From NCBI RefSeq assembly GCF_003584105.1, contig NZ_QXFO01000006.1, forward strand, positions 1-64,000: a stretch of DNA of 64,000 bases, in the 5' to 3' direction. This document shows positions 1 to 8,540 of this stretch, one piece after another. This DNA comes from Flagellimonas taeanensis. Lineage in GTDB: Bacteria > Bacteroidota > Bacteroidia > Flavobacteriales > Flavobacteriaceae. The notes below the pieces were generated by a model. The model made no database searches. It was given only the letters and a program-made list of their open reading frames with translations, and was not told the origin of the DNA. Each line of letters starts with the position of its first letter. The stretch's first letter is position 1. The translations under genes were made by a program, and so were the position numbers.

Positions 1-1369
1 CGAAGCGGGCTCCGACCCACAGAACAACCTTCCTCTGATCAACGATCAGGAGTTCACCGTGGCGGAGGATATTGCCGATACCGATGTGATCGGCACCGTG
101 GAGGCCACGGATGTCGATGGAGATGTTCTCGGTTTCGATATTACAGATGATGTCTCCGGCCTTTTTAAGATTGATATAACTACCGGGGAACTCTCCCTGA
201 ATGCGGGCAAGTCGCTAGACTTTGAGACTGCTACAGAACATGTCATTACCATAGGGGTAGTAGATGGCATCGGACCAGAGGTCCATGCCACCGTGACCAT
301 TACCGTGGAGGACGTGTACGAATCCCTTGCCAGCGACCCCAACGCCTTTGTCACCACTTGGAAGACCACCATGGCGAATGAGGAGATCGTAATTGGCACG
401 AATGGCAACCTCACCTATGACTACACCATCGATTGGGGGGATGGCACGGTGGAAGAGATCGGCACCAGCGAAAATCCCTCTCATGTCTATGTCTCGGCCG
501 GCGACCACACTGTGGCCATTTTGGGACAGTTTCCTGCGATTATTAGTGACGAGGACGAGGGTACTCCAGTTAAACTTCTGTCCATTGATCAATGGGGCAA
601 CATCCAATGGAAGAGCATGTTAGGAGCCTTTGCCTATTGTTCAAATATGACCTATAAGGCCACGGACATGCCAGACCTTTCCCAGGTGACCGACATGCTC
701 TATATGTTCTACGGGGCAACTGCTTTTAATGGGGACATCGGTGGCTGGGACACCTCTAGCGTGACCGATATGAGTTTTATGTTCGTTGGTGCTACATCCT
801 TTGACCAAGATATCAGTGGTTGGGACACCTCCAACGTAACCTCTATGAACGGCATGTTCATACGGGCTACAGCTTTTGACCAAAATATTGGTGGTTGGGA
901 CACGAGCAGTGTGGTCGGTATGGAAAGTATGTTCTATGGGGCCACCTCGTTCAACCAAGACATTGGCAGTTGGGATACTTCCAGTGTAACCATCATGAAC
1001 AATATGTTCGAAGATGCCACGTCTTTTAATGCCGATATCAGCGGATGGGATGTCAGCAATGTGGAAGACATGGACTTTATGTTCGCAGGGGCCACTGCCT
1101 TTGACCAGAACATTGGTAGCTGGAACATCGGTAATATGATCGACATGCAAAATATGCTCGATGGCTGTGGGATGTCAGTAGCCAGTTTCAACGCTACTAT
1201 AGTGGGTTGGAATGCCTTTGTGGAACAAAATGGTGGTCCTATGGACATCACTTTAGGTGTAGATGGCCTTACCTTTTGCGCTAATGGCCTTTCCGCTGGT
1301 AACAATTTGGAGTTCAACCATGGATGGACATTTACCGGAACCTATTCAGGACAGTTAAGCTGTAATTGA
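1..1369 (+). CDS. Surface protein with cadherin-like, PKD-like and BspA/DUF285 repeats (3' end; 5' end outside window)
   Basis: The reading frame is open from the first bases, so the GTG at 59 is an internal valine and not a start. In order the visible part holds a cadherin-like domain (about bases 20-325, with acidic DVDGD and TVTITVEDV strands), a PKD-like domain (about 350-540, DWGDGT and [11 protein letters not shown]), and six 25-residue BspA-type repeats (719-1168). The C-terminal tail has two cysteines and no obvious T9SS sorting domain. Such proteins are secreted or surface attached and bind partners through repeats; the ligand cannot be read from sequence. It is probably the end of a much longer multi-domain protein. 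A strong terminator follows at 1403. Confidence 0.85.
   Translation, partial: EAGSDPQNNLPLINDQEFTVAEDIADTDVIGTVEATDVDGDVLGFDITDDVSGLFKIDITTGELSLNAGKSLDFETATEHVITIGVVDGIGPEVHATVTITVEDVYESLASDPNAFVTTWKTTMANEEIVIGTNGNLTYDYTIDWGDGTVEEIGTSENPSHVYVSAGDHTVAILGQFPAIISDEDEGTPVKLLSIDQWGNIQWKSMLGAFAYCSNMTYKATDMPDLSQVTDMLYMFYGATAFNGDIGGWDTSSVTDMSFMFVGATSFDQDISGWDTSNVTSMNGMFIRATAFDQNIGGWDTSSVVGMESMFYGATSFNQDIGSWDTSSVTIMNNMFEDATSFNADISGWDVSNVEDMDFMFAGATAFDQNIGSWNIGNMIDMQNMLDGCGMSVASFNATIVGWNAFVEQNGGPMDITLGVDGLTFCANGLSAGNNLEFNHGWTFTGTYSGQLSCN
719..1168 (+). repeat. Six tandem 75-bp units encoding BspA-like (DUF285) repeats
   Basis: Six consecutive 25-residue units share the pattern T-[AS]-F-[ND]-x-[DN]-I-[GS]-[GS]-W-[DN] followed by a [SG]-[SN]-V/M-x-x-M-x-x-M-[FL] half. 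Units begin at 719, 794, 869, 944, 1019 and 1094. The last is the most divergent, with SWN instead of GWD. DNA identity between units is moderate, so the array looks old and not recently expanded. Confidence 0.9.
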
Positions 1370-1402
1370 TTTCCCGTAAGATAGAAAAACATACAAAAAA
1401 TT

Positions 1403-1439
1403 ACCGCCGGGAGACCCCAAAGTCTTCCGGTGGTTTTTG
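1403..1439 (+). terminator. Rho-independent terminator of the surface-protein gene
   Basis: A 13-bp stem (left arm 1403-1415, right arm 1422-1434) with two G-U pairs closes a six-base CCCAAA loop and is followed by TTTTTG. It lies 34 bases after the stop codon. Confidence 0.85.
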
Positions 1440-1711
1440 TTGTACTGCTAACTGATTTTAGAACACTTCGATTATTGGGTTGTCAGAGGTCGGAAGTCAG
1501 ATGTTAGAGCATAGAACAGAGAAAATAGACTTTGTTTATTGTTTACTGCAAACTGTCTACTGGTTTTCCAACCCACCATTGAAATTGAAACTTGTCCTTA
1601 AACCTTTACCCTTGTCCCCTTCACCTGTAAACCAAAATCCGCAATTCTATTCACTCCTTCAACTTTTGACCCCAACCACTTACTTTCCCCATAAAGAGCT
1701 ACTTTTGGGTC
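1440..1711. other. Intergenic stretch with degenerate TCGGAAG/TCAGA repeats
   Basis: No convincing gene is seen. Bases 1487-1530 contain TCGGAAGTCAGA, the reverse complement of the heptamer family found at 35174-35236, and an AGAACAGAGAAAATAG string that recurs with one difference near 4352. The open frame across 1480-1782 has unlikely composition and overlaps rlmH, so it is not called. Confidence 0.5.
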
Positions 1712-2185
1712 ATGCAGATTACATTGATAGCCATAGGAAAAACAGACAAGGCCGAACTGGAGCAACTCATAGCCTTATATGAGAAACGATTAAAACACTA
1801 CATCAAATTTGAATTTGTGGTACTCCCCGACATCAAGAACAGTAAAAACCTTTCCGAGGCCCAACAAAAGGAAAAAGAAGGCGAACTGATTTTGTCACAA
1901 TTGCAACCTACGGACACCCTTATTCTTTTAGATGAAAAAGGCAAGCAATACTCTTCTCTGGAATTTGCCGATTTCCTCCAAAAGAAAATGAACAGTGGCC
2001 TCAAAAACCTTGTTCTGGCCATCGGTGGACCTTATGGTTTCAGCGATGCAGTTTATGCAAAATGTAACGGGAAAATCAGTCTGTCCAAAATGACCTTTTC
2101 GCATCAAATGGTCCGCTTGTTCTTGGTTGAGCAATTGTACAGGGGGTTCACCATCCTACGGAACGAACCATACCATCACCAATAA
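1712..2185 (+). CDS. rlmH: 23S rRNA (pseudouridine-1915-N3)-methyltransferase RlmH
   Basis: RlmH methylates N3 of pseudouridine 1915 in helix 69 of 23S rRNA, using S-adenosylmethionine, on the assembled 70S ribosome. The 157-residue length matches the family (about 155-160). It starts with the typical MQITLIAIGKTD strand. It carries the SPOUT knot signature LAIGGPYGF near residue 102 and the conserved C-terminal block SHQMVRLFLVEQLYRGF...EPYHH that forms the SAM pocket. It stands alone between an intergenic repeat region and a convergent serA, and looks complete and ordinary. Confidence 0.97.
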   Translation: MQITLIAIGKTDKAELEQLIALYEKRLKHYIKFEFVVLPDIKNSKNLSEAQQKEKEGELILSQLQPTDTLILLDEKGKQYSSLEFADFLQKKMNSGLKNLVLAIGGPYGFSDAVYAKCNGKISLSKMTFSHQMVRLFLVEQLYRGFTILRNEPYHHQ

Positions 2186-2274
2186 TGTGGAAAAAGAGAA
2201 AAAAAACTAGAGACTAGAATCAAGACAAAACTGTGCTTGTTCTTGTTTCTTATAGCGTAGCGGTCTTGTGTCTG

Positions 2275-4179
2275 TTAATAAAGAACCCTAAACTTGATCG
2301 TGTTTTCCACGTTCTTCAGTTCCTTCACCACATCTTTGTCATACTCCCTGTCCAGATCGGTGATCACATAACCTACTTCGGGGTCCGTGGACAGGTATTG
2401 CCCAGTGATGTTGAGGCCATACTTGGCCAACACTTCGTTGATCTTCGCCATAATGCCCGGCACATTCTTATGGATGTGTAGGAAACGGTGTGCTTTGTTC
2501 TGTTTGGGCAATCGGATGTTGGGAAAGTTCACTGCATCTACCGTGTTCCCGGAATTGATATAGTCCATGATCTTGTTGGGTACAAAATCGGCAATATCGC
2601 GTTGGGCCTCTTCGGTGCTGCCACCAATGTGTGGTGTGAGTATTACATTGGACAGGCCTTGCAAGGGAGTTTCGAAAGCTCCATTGGCACTTGGTTCGGA
2701 AGGGTACACATCTACCGCGGCACCGCCCAATTTTCCACTCTTCAACGCTGATGCCAGTGCATCGATATCCACCACAAAGCCCCTAGAGAGGTTGATGAGC
2801 ATGGCACCGTCCTTCATTTGGTTGATCTCGCGTTCGCCTATAAAGTTCTTGTTGGCCTTATTGTCGTCCACATGGAGCGTGACCACATCGGACACGGACA
2901 ACAGATCTTCCAAAGTGCTACATTTTACCGCATTCCCCAAGGCCAACTGGTCCTCCACATCATAATAGTACACATGCATGCCGATGGCCTCTGCCAATAC
3001 GGACATTTGCTTTCCGATATTGCCATACCCCACAATCCCTAGATTCTTCCCTCTTACTTCCCTGGAATTGGAAGCGGTTTTGTTCCACTCCCCATTGTGA
3101 ATCTCGGTACTCCGCGGAAAGATGCTGCGCATGAGCATAATGATCTGCCCAACGGCTAGTTCCACTACAGACCTTGTATTGCTATAGGGTGCGTTGAAGA
3201 CCACTACCCCTTTCTTTTTACTGTATTCCAAATCGATTTGGGTCGTCCCGATACAGAAAGCCCCTACCACCAACAGTTTATTGGCAGCATCCAATACCCT
3301 TTGGGTCACTTGCGTCTTGGAGCGGATACCGAGTACATGGACCCCTTTGATGCGTTCCACAAGCTCGTCCTCGGAGAGACTATGTTTTACCAGTTCCACA
3401 GAAAACCCTTCTTCCGATAGGTTTTCAAAAGCTGCGGTATGCACATTTTCCAGTAAAAGGATCTTGATTCGGTTCTTGGGATAGGACAGGTTTCTTGGTA
3501 AATCGTTCACAAATAAAAATTCATCTAGGTTAGGTGCCACGTGATCGGCATTGTTGGCCGCTTTTTCACGGTGCACGTTTTCAGTGTAGGCAAAAAACTT
3601 ATGGGCTATTCCGGCCTCGCGCATCACATAGTCGCTATAGCCGTCCCCAATGACCTGAACCTCGCCTTCCAGTCCCAGGTTTTTCAAACATTCTATCTTT
3701 CCGTTGTGGGAAGCGAGCACATTGGTCTCATCAAACCCAACAATGTTCCCTTCTTCATCAAACTTGAAGGTATTTGCATAGACCCTGTCCGAAGGAATTT
3801 TATATTCTTCGACTATGGGGTCTATGAATTCCTTGAATCCACAGGAAATCACATAGATATCTTCTGAAAATTCGTGGAAAAAATCCTTATTGGCCGCGAT
3901 GGATTTGGATATCTTTTGGCGAAGTTCGGCAACGAGGTCCTGAAGATCGCTCTTGTTCGCATTGAGCAGACGTATCCTCCTCTCCAAAGATTCGGTGAAG
4001 GAAATGTCACCGTCTATTCCCAAGTTGGTGATTCTTTGGATTTCCTTTACGATTTCATCTCGTTTGGGATTTCCCTGCAAGGTCATTTCCGCCAGAACAT
4101 CCAGCGCTTCGACCCTTGTGAGGGTGCTGTCAAAATCGAAAACATATTTGCGTCCCGTTTGCACCATGGATTCCATCAA
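2275..4179 (-). CDS. serA: Bifunctional phosphoserine phosphatase / D-3-phosphoglycerate dehydrogenase (SerB-SerA fusion)
   Basis: The protein has 634 residues. Residues about 11-225 are a HAD phosphatase of the SerB type (DFDST at 15-19, GDGYSD at 178-183). Residues about 238-545 are a phosphoglycerate dehydrogenase with the NAD-binding GYGNIG at 384-389, Arg466 in NLSRG and the catalytic His517 in TPHIGG. Residues 560-634 form an ACT domain that in the family senses serine. One polypeptide would thus carry the first and last steps of serine biosynthesis, with only the SerC aminotransferase missing. An alternative start is Met5, whose MVQTGRKYVF better fits SerB proteins. Bacteroidota fusions of this kind are known; activity of both halves is inferred from intact motifs. 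Confidence 0.92.
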   Translation of the reverse strand: MMESMVQTGRKYVFDFDSTLTRVEALDVLAEMTLQGNPKRDEIVKEIQRITNLGIDGDISFTESLERRIRLLNANKSDLQDLVAELRQKISKSIAANKDFFHEFSEDIYVISCGFKEFIDPIVEEYKIPSDRVYANTFKFDEEGNIVGFDETNVLASHNGKIECLKNLGLEGEVQVIGDGYSDYVMREAGIAHKFFAYTENVHREKAANNADHVAPNLDEFLFVNDLPRNLSYPKNRIKILLLENVHTAAFENLSEEGFSVELVKHSLSEDELVERIKGVHVLGIRSKTQVTQRVLDAANKLLVVGAFCIGTTQIDLEYSKKKGVVVFNAPYSNTRSVVELAVGQIIMLMRSIFPRSTEIHNGEWNKTASNSREVRGKNLGIVGYGNIGKQMSVLAEAIGMHVYYYDVEDQLALGNAVKCSTLEDLLSVSDVVTLHVDDNKANKNFIGEREINQMKDGAMLINLSRGFVVDIDALASALKSGKLGGAAVDVYPSEPSANGAFETPLQGLSNVILTPHIGGSTEEAQRDIADFVPNKIMDYINSGNTVDAVNFPNIRLPKQNKAHRFLHIHKNVPGIMAKINEVLAKYGLNITGQYLSTDPEVGYVITDLDREYDKDVVKELKNVENTIKFRVLY

Positions 4180-4195
4180 AAAAATTAAGGTGTAA

Positions 4196-4601
4196 AATTA
4201 AGCATTAATTCCATCCCTGAAATCGGGACCGCCCAAAAACCTTACAGAATTGTCGTTAAATCAAAAAACCCTTACATTTTGTTTTAAATGGCACCCAAAA
4301 TCCAATTTTTTGCAATTTGGGTCAAGATGAAGTGAAAGTTCAAGTTCTGTCTTGAGAACAGAGAGAATAGAACCAAAAGACAAGAAACCTGTAACTATGA
4401 ACTTGGAACAAAAAATAGTGAGAGGAAGAGGTCAGTAAGCAGTCTGCAGTGACCAATAAACCAATCGTATATTTTCTATGGTCTATGTTCTTTCTTCTAT
4501 TTTGACCGAATTTAACGAATAGGCAAGAAATACTTCCGACGTTTCGACTACGCTCAACGGGACACTTCTGACCTCGGACATCAGATTTCCGCCTTCAGCT
4601 A
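4196..4601. other. Gene-free spacer with inverted repeat and dispersed repeat pieces
   Basis: About 400 bases without a supported gene. It contains an imperfect hairpin at 4293-4322 (ACCCAAA/TTTGGGT arms), an AGAACAGAGAGAATAG string near 4352 similar to one near 1512, and a TTCGACTnCGCTCA element at 4543. An ACTTCTGACCTCGGACATCAG stretch after 4563 resembles the heptamer array at 35174. The upstream region of the serA fusion lies at its left end. Confidence 0.5.
4543..4556 (+). repeat. Dispersed TTCGACTnCGCTCA element, copy 1
   Basis: TTCGACTACGCTCA. The same 14-mer with a different seventh-to-eighth junction base occurs at 35026 and 39785, and a diverged copy at 18480. All lie between genes. 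Confidence 0.75.
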
Positions 4602-5054
4602 TCAAAACCAGCGACGGGTCAGTTTGCAGTAGATATTATATTCCTTGCCGAACATTGTTGTCAATGCCTCTTCTTCCCCTTTGATTTGGAAACGGTTCAT
4701 GTAGGACACAAAACCTGCTGCCAAAAGCGTGTTGAAAGCGTTCCCCAATTTTAGGCCAAAGGCCAAAAGAAAAAGCAGCATTCCCAAATACATGGGGTTT
4801 CTGGTGTAGTTGTAGATGCCAGAAGTCACCAATTGGGAAGTCTTTCCAGGGTTCAGTGGGTCTGTTGTGGTCTTGGCTTTTAAAAATTGTATGACCGAGA
4901 TGAAAATCAGCAAAAAACCCAAACCCGTCAAGAAGAGGGCAAGCTCACTCCTACCAAAAAAATCAAAGTCCCCAACAGGTAGGAACTTGGCAAGGACATA
5001 CATCAATCCCCCAAATAGCAACATCACTAAAGCCGGCGGCAATTTCAATTTCAT
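4602..5054 (-). CDS. Isoprenylcysteine carboxyl methyltransferase-family (ICMT/PEMT-like) membrane protein
   Basis: A 150-residue integral membrane protein with about four hydrophobic segments. The signature VTSGIYNYTRNPMYLG, followed by an E-E-x(n)-FG-x-EY-x(n)-R-R-W ending, is the SAM-binding half of the ICMT/phospholipid N-methyltransferase fold. Bacterial members of this size are mostly uncharacterised; some methylate lipids or isoprenoid-type substrates, so the substrate here is unknown. It is divergent from rdgB, with 59 bases between the starts. Confidence 0.85.
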   Translation of the reverse strand: MKLKLPPALVMLLFGGLMYVLAKFLPVGDFDFFGRSELALFLTGLGFLLIFISVIQFLKAKTTTDPLNPGKTSQLVTSGIYNYTRNPMYLGMLLFLLAFGLKLGNAFNTLLAAGFVSYMNRFQIKGEEEALTTMFGKEYNIYCKLTRRWF

Positions 5055-5113
5055 GCTCCATGTTTAAGTTTCGAAATTACTACTTTTGATCATCAAATAG
5101 AACCCTTCATATT

Positions 5114-5695
5114 TTGAAACTTGTTTTTGCCACCCACAACGACCATAAACTGTACGAAGTCCAACAACTCCTACCAGAATCCATTGAACTTTTATCGCTA
5201 AAGGACATTGAGTGTTTTGATGAAATCCCTGAAACTGGTCTGACTTTGGAGGAAAATGCCAAAATCAAGGCCGATTTCGTGACCCAAACCTATGGTTTGG
5301 ACTGTTTTTCGGACGATACAGGTCTTTTAGTGGACAGCCTTGATGGCGAACCCGGGGTGTATTCGGCAAGATATGCAGGGGAACAAAAAAATGCAGGGGA
5401 CAATATGGCCAAACTGTTGTCCAAGTTGGACGGAAAAGACGATCGTTCCGCCCATTTCAAAACCGTTATACACCTGAACATCAAAGGAAACAGTTTTGTT
5501 TTTGAAGGCATTGTCGAGGGCTCCATCACCGAAAGTCAGCAAGGGAACGGAGGTTTTGGATACGACCCTATTTTTAGACCAAATGGCTACAAAAAAACTT
5601 TTGGGGAGCTATCCGCAGCGACCAAAAATGCCATTAGCCACAGGGGGAAAGCCATCCAGAAATTAGTGGATTTTTTAAAAAACAATGTCACTTAG
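5114..5695 (+). CDS. rdgB: XTP/dITP diphosphatase (RdgB/HAM1), TTG start
   Basis: This house-cleaning pyrophosphatase hydrolyses dITP, XTP and related non-canonical purine NTPs to monophosphates and pyrophosphate. The 193-residue length is typical. Visible signatures are the N-terminal FATHNDHKL (family consensus ATxNxxK), FSDDTGLLVDSLDGEPGVYSAR with the catalytic Asp pair, GNGGFGYDPIF and SHRGKA. The only codon that gives the conserved KLVFATHN start directly is TTG at 5114. No ATG occurs near in frame, so a TTG start is inferred. Confidence 0.95.
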   Translation: MKLVFATHNDHKLYEVQQLLPESIELLSLKDIECFDEIPETGLTLEENAKIKADFVTQTYGLDCFSDDTGLLVDSLDGEPGVYSARYAGEQKNAGDNMAKLLSKLDGKDDRSAHFKTVIHLNIKGNSFVFEGIVEGSITESQQGNGGFGYDPIFRPNGYKKTFGELSAATKNAISHRGKAIQKLVDFLKNNVT

Positions 5696-5717
5696 CGCCT
5701 ACTGATCAAATTTAATG

Positions 5718-5725
5718 TACCTTTG
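5718..5725 (+). promoter_or_regulatory. TAnnTTTG promoter element for the DEAD-box helicase
   Basis: TACCTTTG matches the Bacteroidota sigma-A -7 consensus exactly. It would start transcription near 5731 and leave a leader of about 107 bases before the helicase ATG. Confidence 0.6.
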
Positions 5726-5730
5726 CCGCT

Positions 5731-5837
5731 TTAATAACGCCGCCGGTATGGGCAAGGTGTTGCGATGGGCTTAAAGGGTTATAGAAAAATCGCTCGATGC
5801 AACACAACATATTTGCGATTTTAAGGTATATACCACT
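5731..5837 (+). promoter_or_regulatory. Possible structured 5' leader of the DEAD-box helicase mRNA
   Basis: Between the putative promoter and the ATG lie two alternative pairings. GTGTTGC near 5757 can pair with GCAACAC near 5800, and GCGAT near 5762 can pair with ATCGC near 5790. Long structured leaders are known on cold-inducible helicase mRNAs of other bacteria. Any temperature control here is inference from this layout only. Confidence 0.35.
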
Positions 5838-7598
5838 ATGACAAAATTTGAAGCCTTGGGGTTGGATAAACCCCTATTGGATGCCATTTCCGATCTTGGA
5901 TTTGAATCCCCCTCCGAAGTACAGGAAAAATCAATCCCCATTTTATTGGAAAGGGACACCGATTTGGTGGCCTTGGCACAAACAGGAACAGGAAAGACCG
6001 CCGCTTTTGGTTTTCCCATGATCCAAAAAATCGATGCGGACAGCAGGACCACGCAAGGACTTATCCTTTCCCCTACCCGTGAGCTATGTCTGCAGATCAC
6101 CAACGAGCTTAAACTCTATTCAAAATATGTAAAGGGGCTGAGCACCGTAGCCATTTATGGTGGTGCCAGTATCACGGAACAGGCCAAGCAAATCAAGCGT
6201 GGCGCACAGATTGTAGTGGCCACTCCCGGTCGTATGAAGGACATGATCGGACGTGGAATGGTCGATATTTCAAAAATCGATTATTGCGTTCTGGATGAAG
6301 CCGATGAAATGTTGAACATGGGCTTTTATGAGGATATCAAAGACATCCTTTCCAACACGCCACAAGAAAAATTGACATGGCTGTTTTCGGCCACCATGCC
6401 CAAAGAAGTGGCCTTGATCGCCAAGAAGTTTATGCACCAACCCGTTGAGATCACAGTGGGCACCAAAAATGCAGGAGCCGCCACCGTTCAGCACGAATAC
6501 TATGTGGTGGGTGGCCGTGACCGATATTCGGCACTCAAACGCCTTGCCGATGCCAATCCGGGCATCTTCTCCGTAATCTTTTGTAGGACCAAGCGGGATA
6601 CCCAGCGCGTAGCGGAAAAATTGATCGAGGATGGTTACAACGCAGGCGCACTTCATGGTGACCTGAGCCAGAACCAACGGGACATGGTCATGAATGCCTT
6701 TAGAAAGAAACAGGTGCAAATGTTGGTGGCCACCGACGTAGCAGCACGAGGAATCGATGTGGATGATATTACCCACGTGATCAATTACCAGTTGCCCGAT
6801 GAGATAGAAACCTATACACACCGTAGCGGTCGTACCGGTAGGGCCGGGAAGTCAGGGATTTCCATGGTCATCGTTACCCGTTCGGAACTCCGTAAGATCA
6901 AATCCATCGAGGGAAAGATCAAACAGGATTTTATTGCCAAAAAAATTCCTTCGGGCATAGAAATTTGCGAGATCCAGTTGTACCACTTGGCCAACAAAAT
7001 CAAGGAAACCAAGGTCAACAGCGAAATTGACAGTTATCTTCCGGCCATCAACGATGTGTTAAAAGATATTGACCGCGATGAACTCATCAAAAAAATCGTT
7101 TCGGTCGAGTTTACCCAATTCTATAACTACTACAGCAAGACCAAAGACCTCAACACTTCCGACTCCGACAGGGGAGAGCGTGGCAGTAGTGAGGATAGAG
7201 GCGGAGACATCCCATCAGAAGGTTCCGTGCGCTACTTCATCAACATAGGTGAGCGCGATGGCTATGACTGGATGTCGCTGAAAGACTTCCTAAGGGACAC
7301 GCTGAACCTTGAAAAAGAGGACATTTTTAATGTGGACACCAAGGACAGTTTCTCCTTTTTCAATTCCGATGCACAATTGACCGATCTCATTCTGCAGACG
7401 TTCACCGAGTTCAAGGTGGATGGGCGTTTCATCAATGTGGAAGTGTCCAAAAATCCCGGTGGTTCAGGAAAAGGTGGCAAAAAACGCGACAGGAAACGCG
7501 GACATCGCAAAGGCGGCGACAACAGGTCATCGTTCAAGGGTGGCAAAAAAGGCGGATTCAGCAAAAAAGGCGGCAAAAAAAGGACTGGCTTCTATTAG
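5838..7598 (+). CDS. ATP-dependent DEAD-box RNA helicase with DbpA/CsdA-like RNA-binding domain
   Basis: A 586-residue DEAD-box helicase that unwinds RNA duplexes, probably in ribosome assembly or cold adaptation. Motifs occur in order: Q motif around residue 4-30, AQTGTGKT, PTRELCLQ, TPGR, DEAD, SAT, ARGIDV and HRSGRTGR. After the two RecA domains comes a DbpA-type RRM-like domain (about 455-540, beginning VRYFINIGERDG) and a basic Gly/Lys/Arg-rich tail ending in KKRTGFY, likely RNA binding. This order is that of the CsdA/DbpA group rather than RhlE. It is monocistronic behind its own promoter; no terminator is obvious. Confidence 0.95.
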   Translation: MTKFEALGLDKPLLDAISDLGFESPSEVQEKSIPILLERDTDLVALAQTGTGKTAAFGFPMIQKIDADSRTTQGLILSPTRELCLQITNELKLYSKYVKGLSTVAIYGGASITEQAKQIKRGAQIVVATPGRMKDMIGRGMVDISKIDYCVLDEADEMLNMGFYEDIKDILSNTPQEKLTWLFSATMPKEVALIAKKFMHQPVEITVGTKNAGAATVQHEYYVVGGRDRYSALKRLADANPGIFSVIFCRTKRDTQRVAEKLIEDGYNAGALHGDLSQNQRDMVMNAFRKKQVQMLVATDVAARGIDVDDITHVINYQLPDEIETYTHRSGRTGRAGKSGISMVIVTRSELRKIKSIEGKIKQDFIAKKIPSGIEICEIQLYHLANKIKETKVNSEIDSYLPAINDVLKDIDRDELIKKIVSVEFTQFYNYYSKTKDLNTSDSDRGERGSSEDRGGDIPSEGSVRYFINIGERDGYDWMSLKDFLRDTLNLEKEDIFNVDTKDSFSFFNSDAQLTDLILQTFTEFKVDGRFINVEVSKNPGGSGKGGKKRDRKRGHRKGGDNRSSFKGGKKGGFSKKGGKKRTGFY

Positions 7599-7673
7599 TT
7601 AATTCTATATTAAATGATAGGGGCGTACTGTAGTTTTTTCTTTGTTTAGTACTTTTATACCTACTAAAATTGC

Positions 7674-8453
7674 ATGAGAAGAATATTACTTACATTTTTT
7701 GCCCTTGTTTCCCTTCATGGCTTTGCCCAAGATGAGGTGGAAAACCAAGAGGTCGGTGAAATTACCGCCACGGTAATCAATGCGCAGAGCGATATGCCTT
7801 TGGAAAGTGTGCACGTCATCAACCTGAACCAGGTAAAAGGGACCATCACAAACCAGAACGGAAAGTTTACCATTCCGGCCGCGGTGAACGATACCCTCTA
7901 CCTCTCTTATTTGGGTTTCAAAACACAAAAAGTAAGGGTCACGAATGATATGTTCAAATTTGGGGACACCAAAATAGCCCTGACAGAGCTTGCATACGCC
8001 TTGGAAGAAGTTATCGTAAGGCCCTACCAGCTCACGGGATATCTGGAAATCGATGTGAAGAACCTTCCCATCAACAATGCGCCGCAGTACAGCATCTCGG
8101 GCCTCAATACCAGTTATGAGGCCGGTAACAAGAGCCCCAGTGCCGTGACCAAGGTGCTTGGAGCCATATTGAACCCCGCCGACTTGCTGCGCAACCTTTT
8201 TGGCAAACAGCCCAGACAGATGCGCAAATTGCGCCAGATCAAGGAAGATGACAATATCAGGGACCTTCTCGCCTCAAAATTTGACCGGGAGACCCTTACC
8301 GAACTGCTCCAATTGGAAAAAGTGGATATTGAGGACATCCTCAACAACTGCAACTATTCCAAGTCGTTCATCAGCACGGCCAACGATCTCCAGATCTTGG
8401 ATGCCATCTCCAGTTGCTATGAAGAATACAAAGTACTGAACCGAAAACAATAG
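7674..8453 (+). CDS. Secreted protein with carboxypeptidase-regulatory-like domain
   Basis: A 259-residue exported protein with signal peptide MRRILLTFFALVSLHGFAQ. Residues about 28-105 match the CarboxypepD_reg-like beta-sandwich (ATVINAQSDMPLESVHV, GTITNQNGKF, LYLSYLGFKT), the domain found at the N-terminus of many Bacteroidota TonB receptors. No beta-barrel follows; the rest is a charged, mostly helical region. Free-standing members of this type are common in flavobacteria and have no assigned function. A periplasmic or outer-membrane-associated location is inferred. Confidence 0.85.
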   Translation: MRRILLTFFALVSLHGFAQDEVENQEVGEITATVINAQSDMPLESVHVINLNQVKGTITNQNGKFTIPAAVNDTLYLSYLGFKTQKVRVTNDMFKFGDTKIALTELAYALEEVIVRPYQLTGYLEIDVKNLPINNAPQYSISGLNTSYEAGNKSPSAVTKVLGAILNPADLLRNLFGKQPRQMRKLRQIKEDDNIRDLLASKFDRETLTELLQLEKVDIEDILNNCNYSKSFISTANDLQILDAISSCYEEYKVLNRKQ

Positions 8454-8540
8454 AACCATTCTTTTTCAGGTCTGGGCCCCGCTATAAATAAATTTTATAT
8501 TTCCACATTCATTTTATAGCTTTAGACAAAATCCCAATAC

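Noticed and set aside
59..61. GTG as a start codon for the surface protein
   Set aside because: The frame is open to the window edge and the preceding codons fit a cadherin-like domain, so the gene begins outside the window.
1480..1782. Frame overlapping the rlmH start
   Set aside because: It consists of intergenic repeat translated to low-complexity residues and runs into rlmH in another frame.
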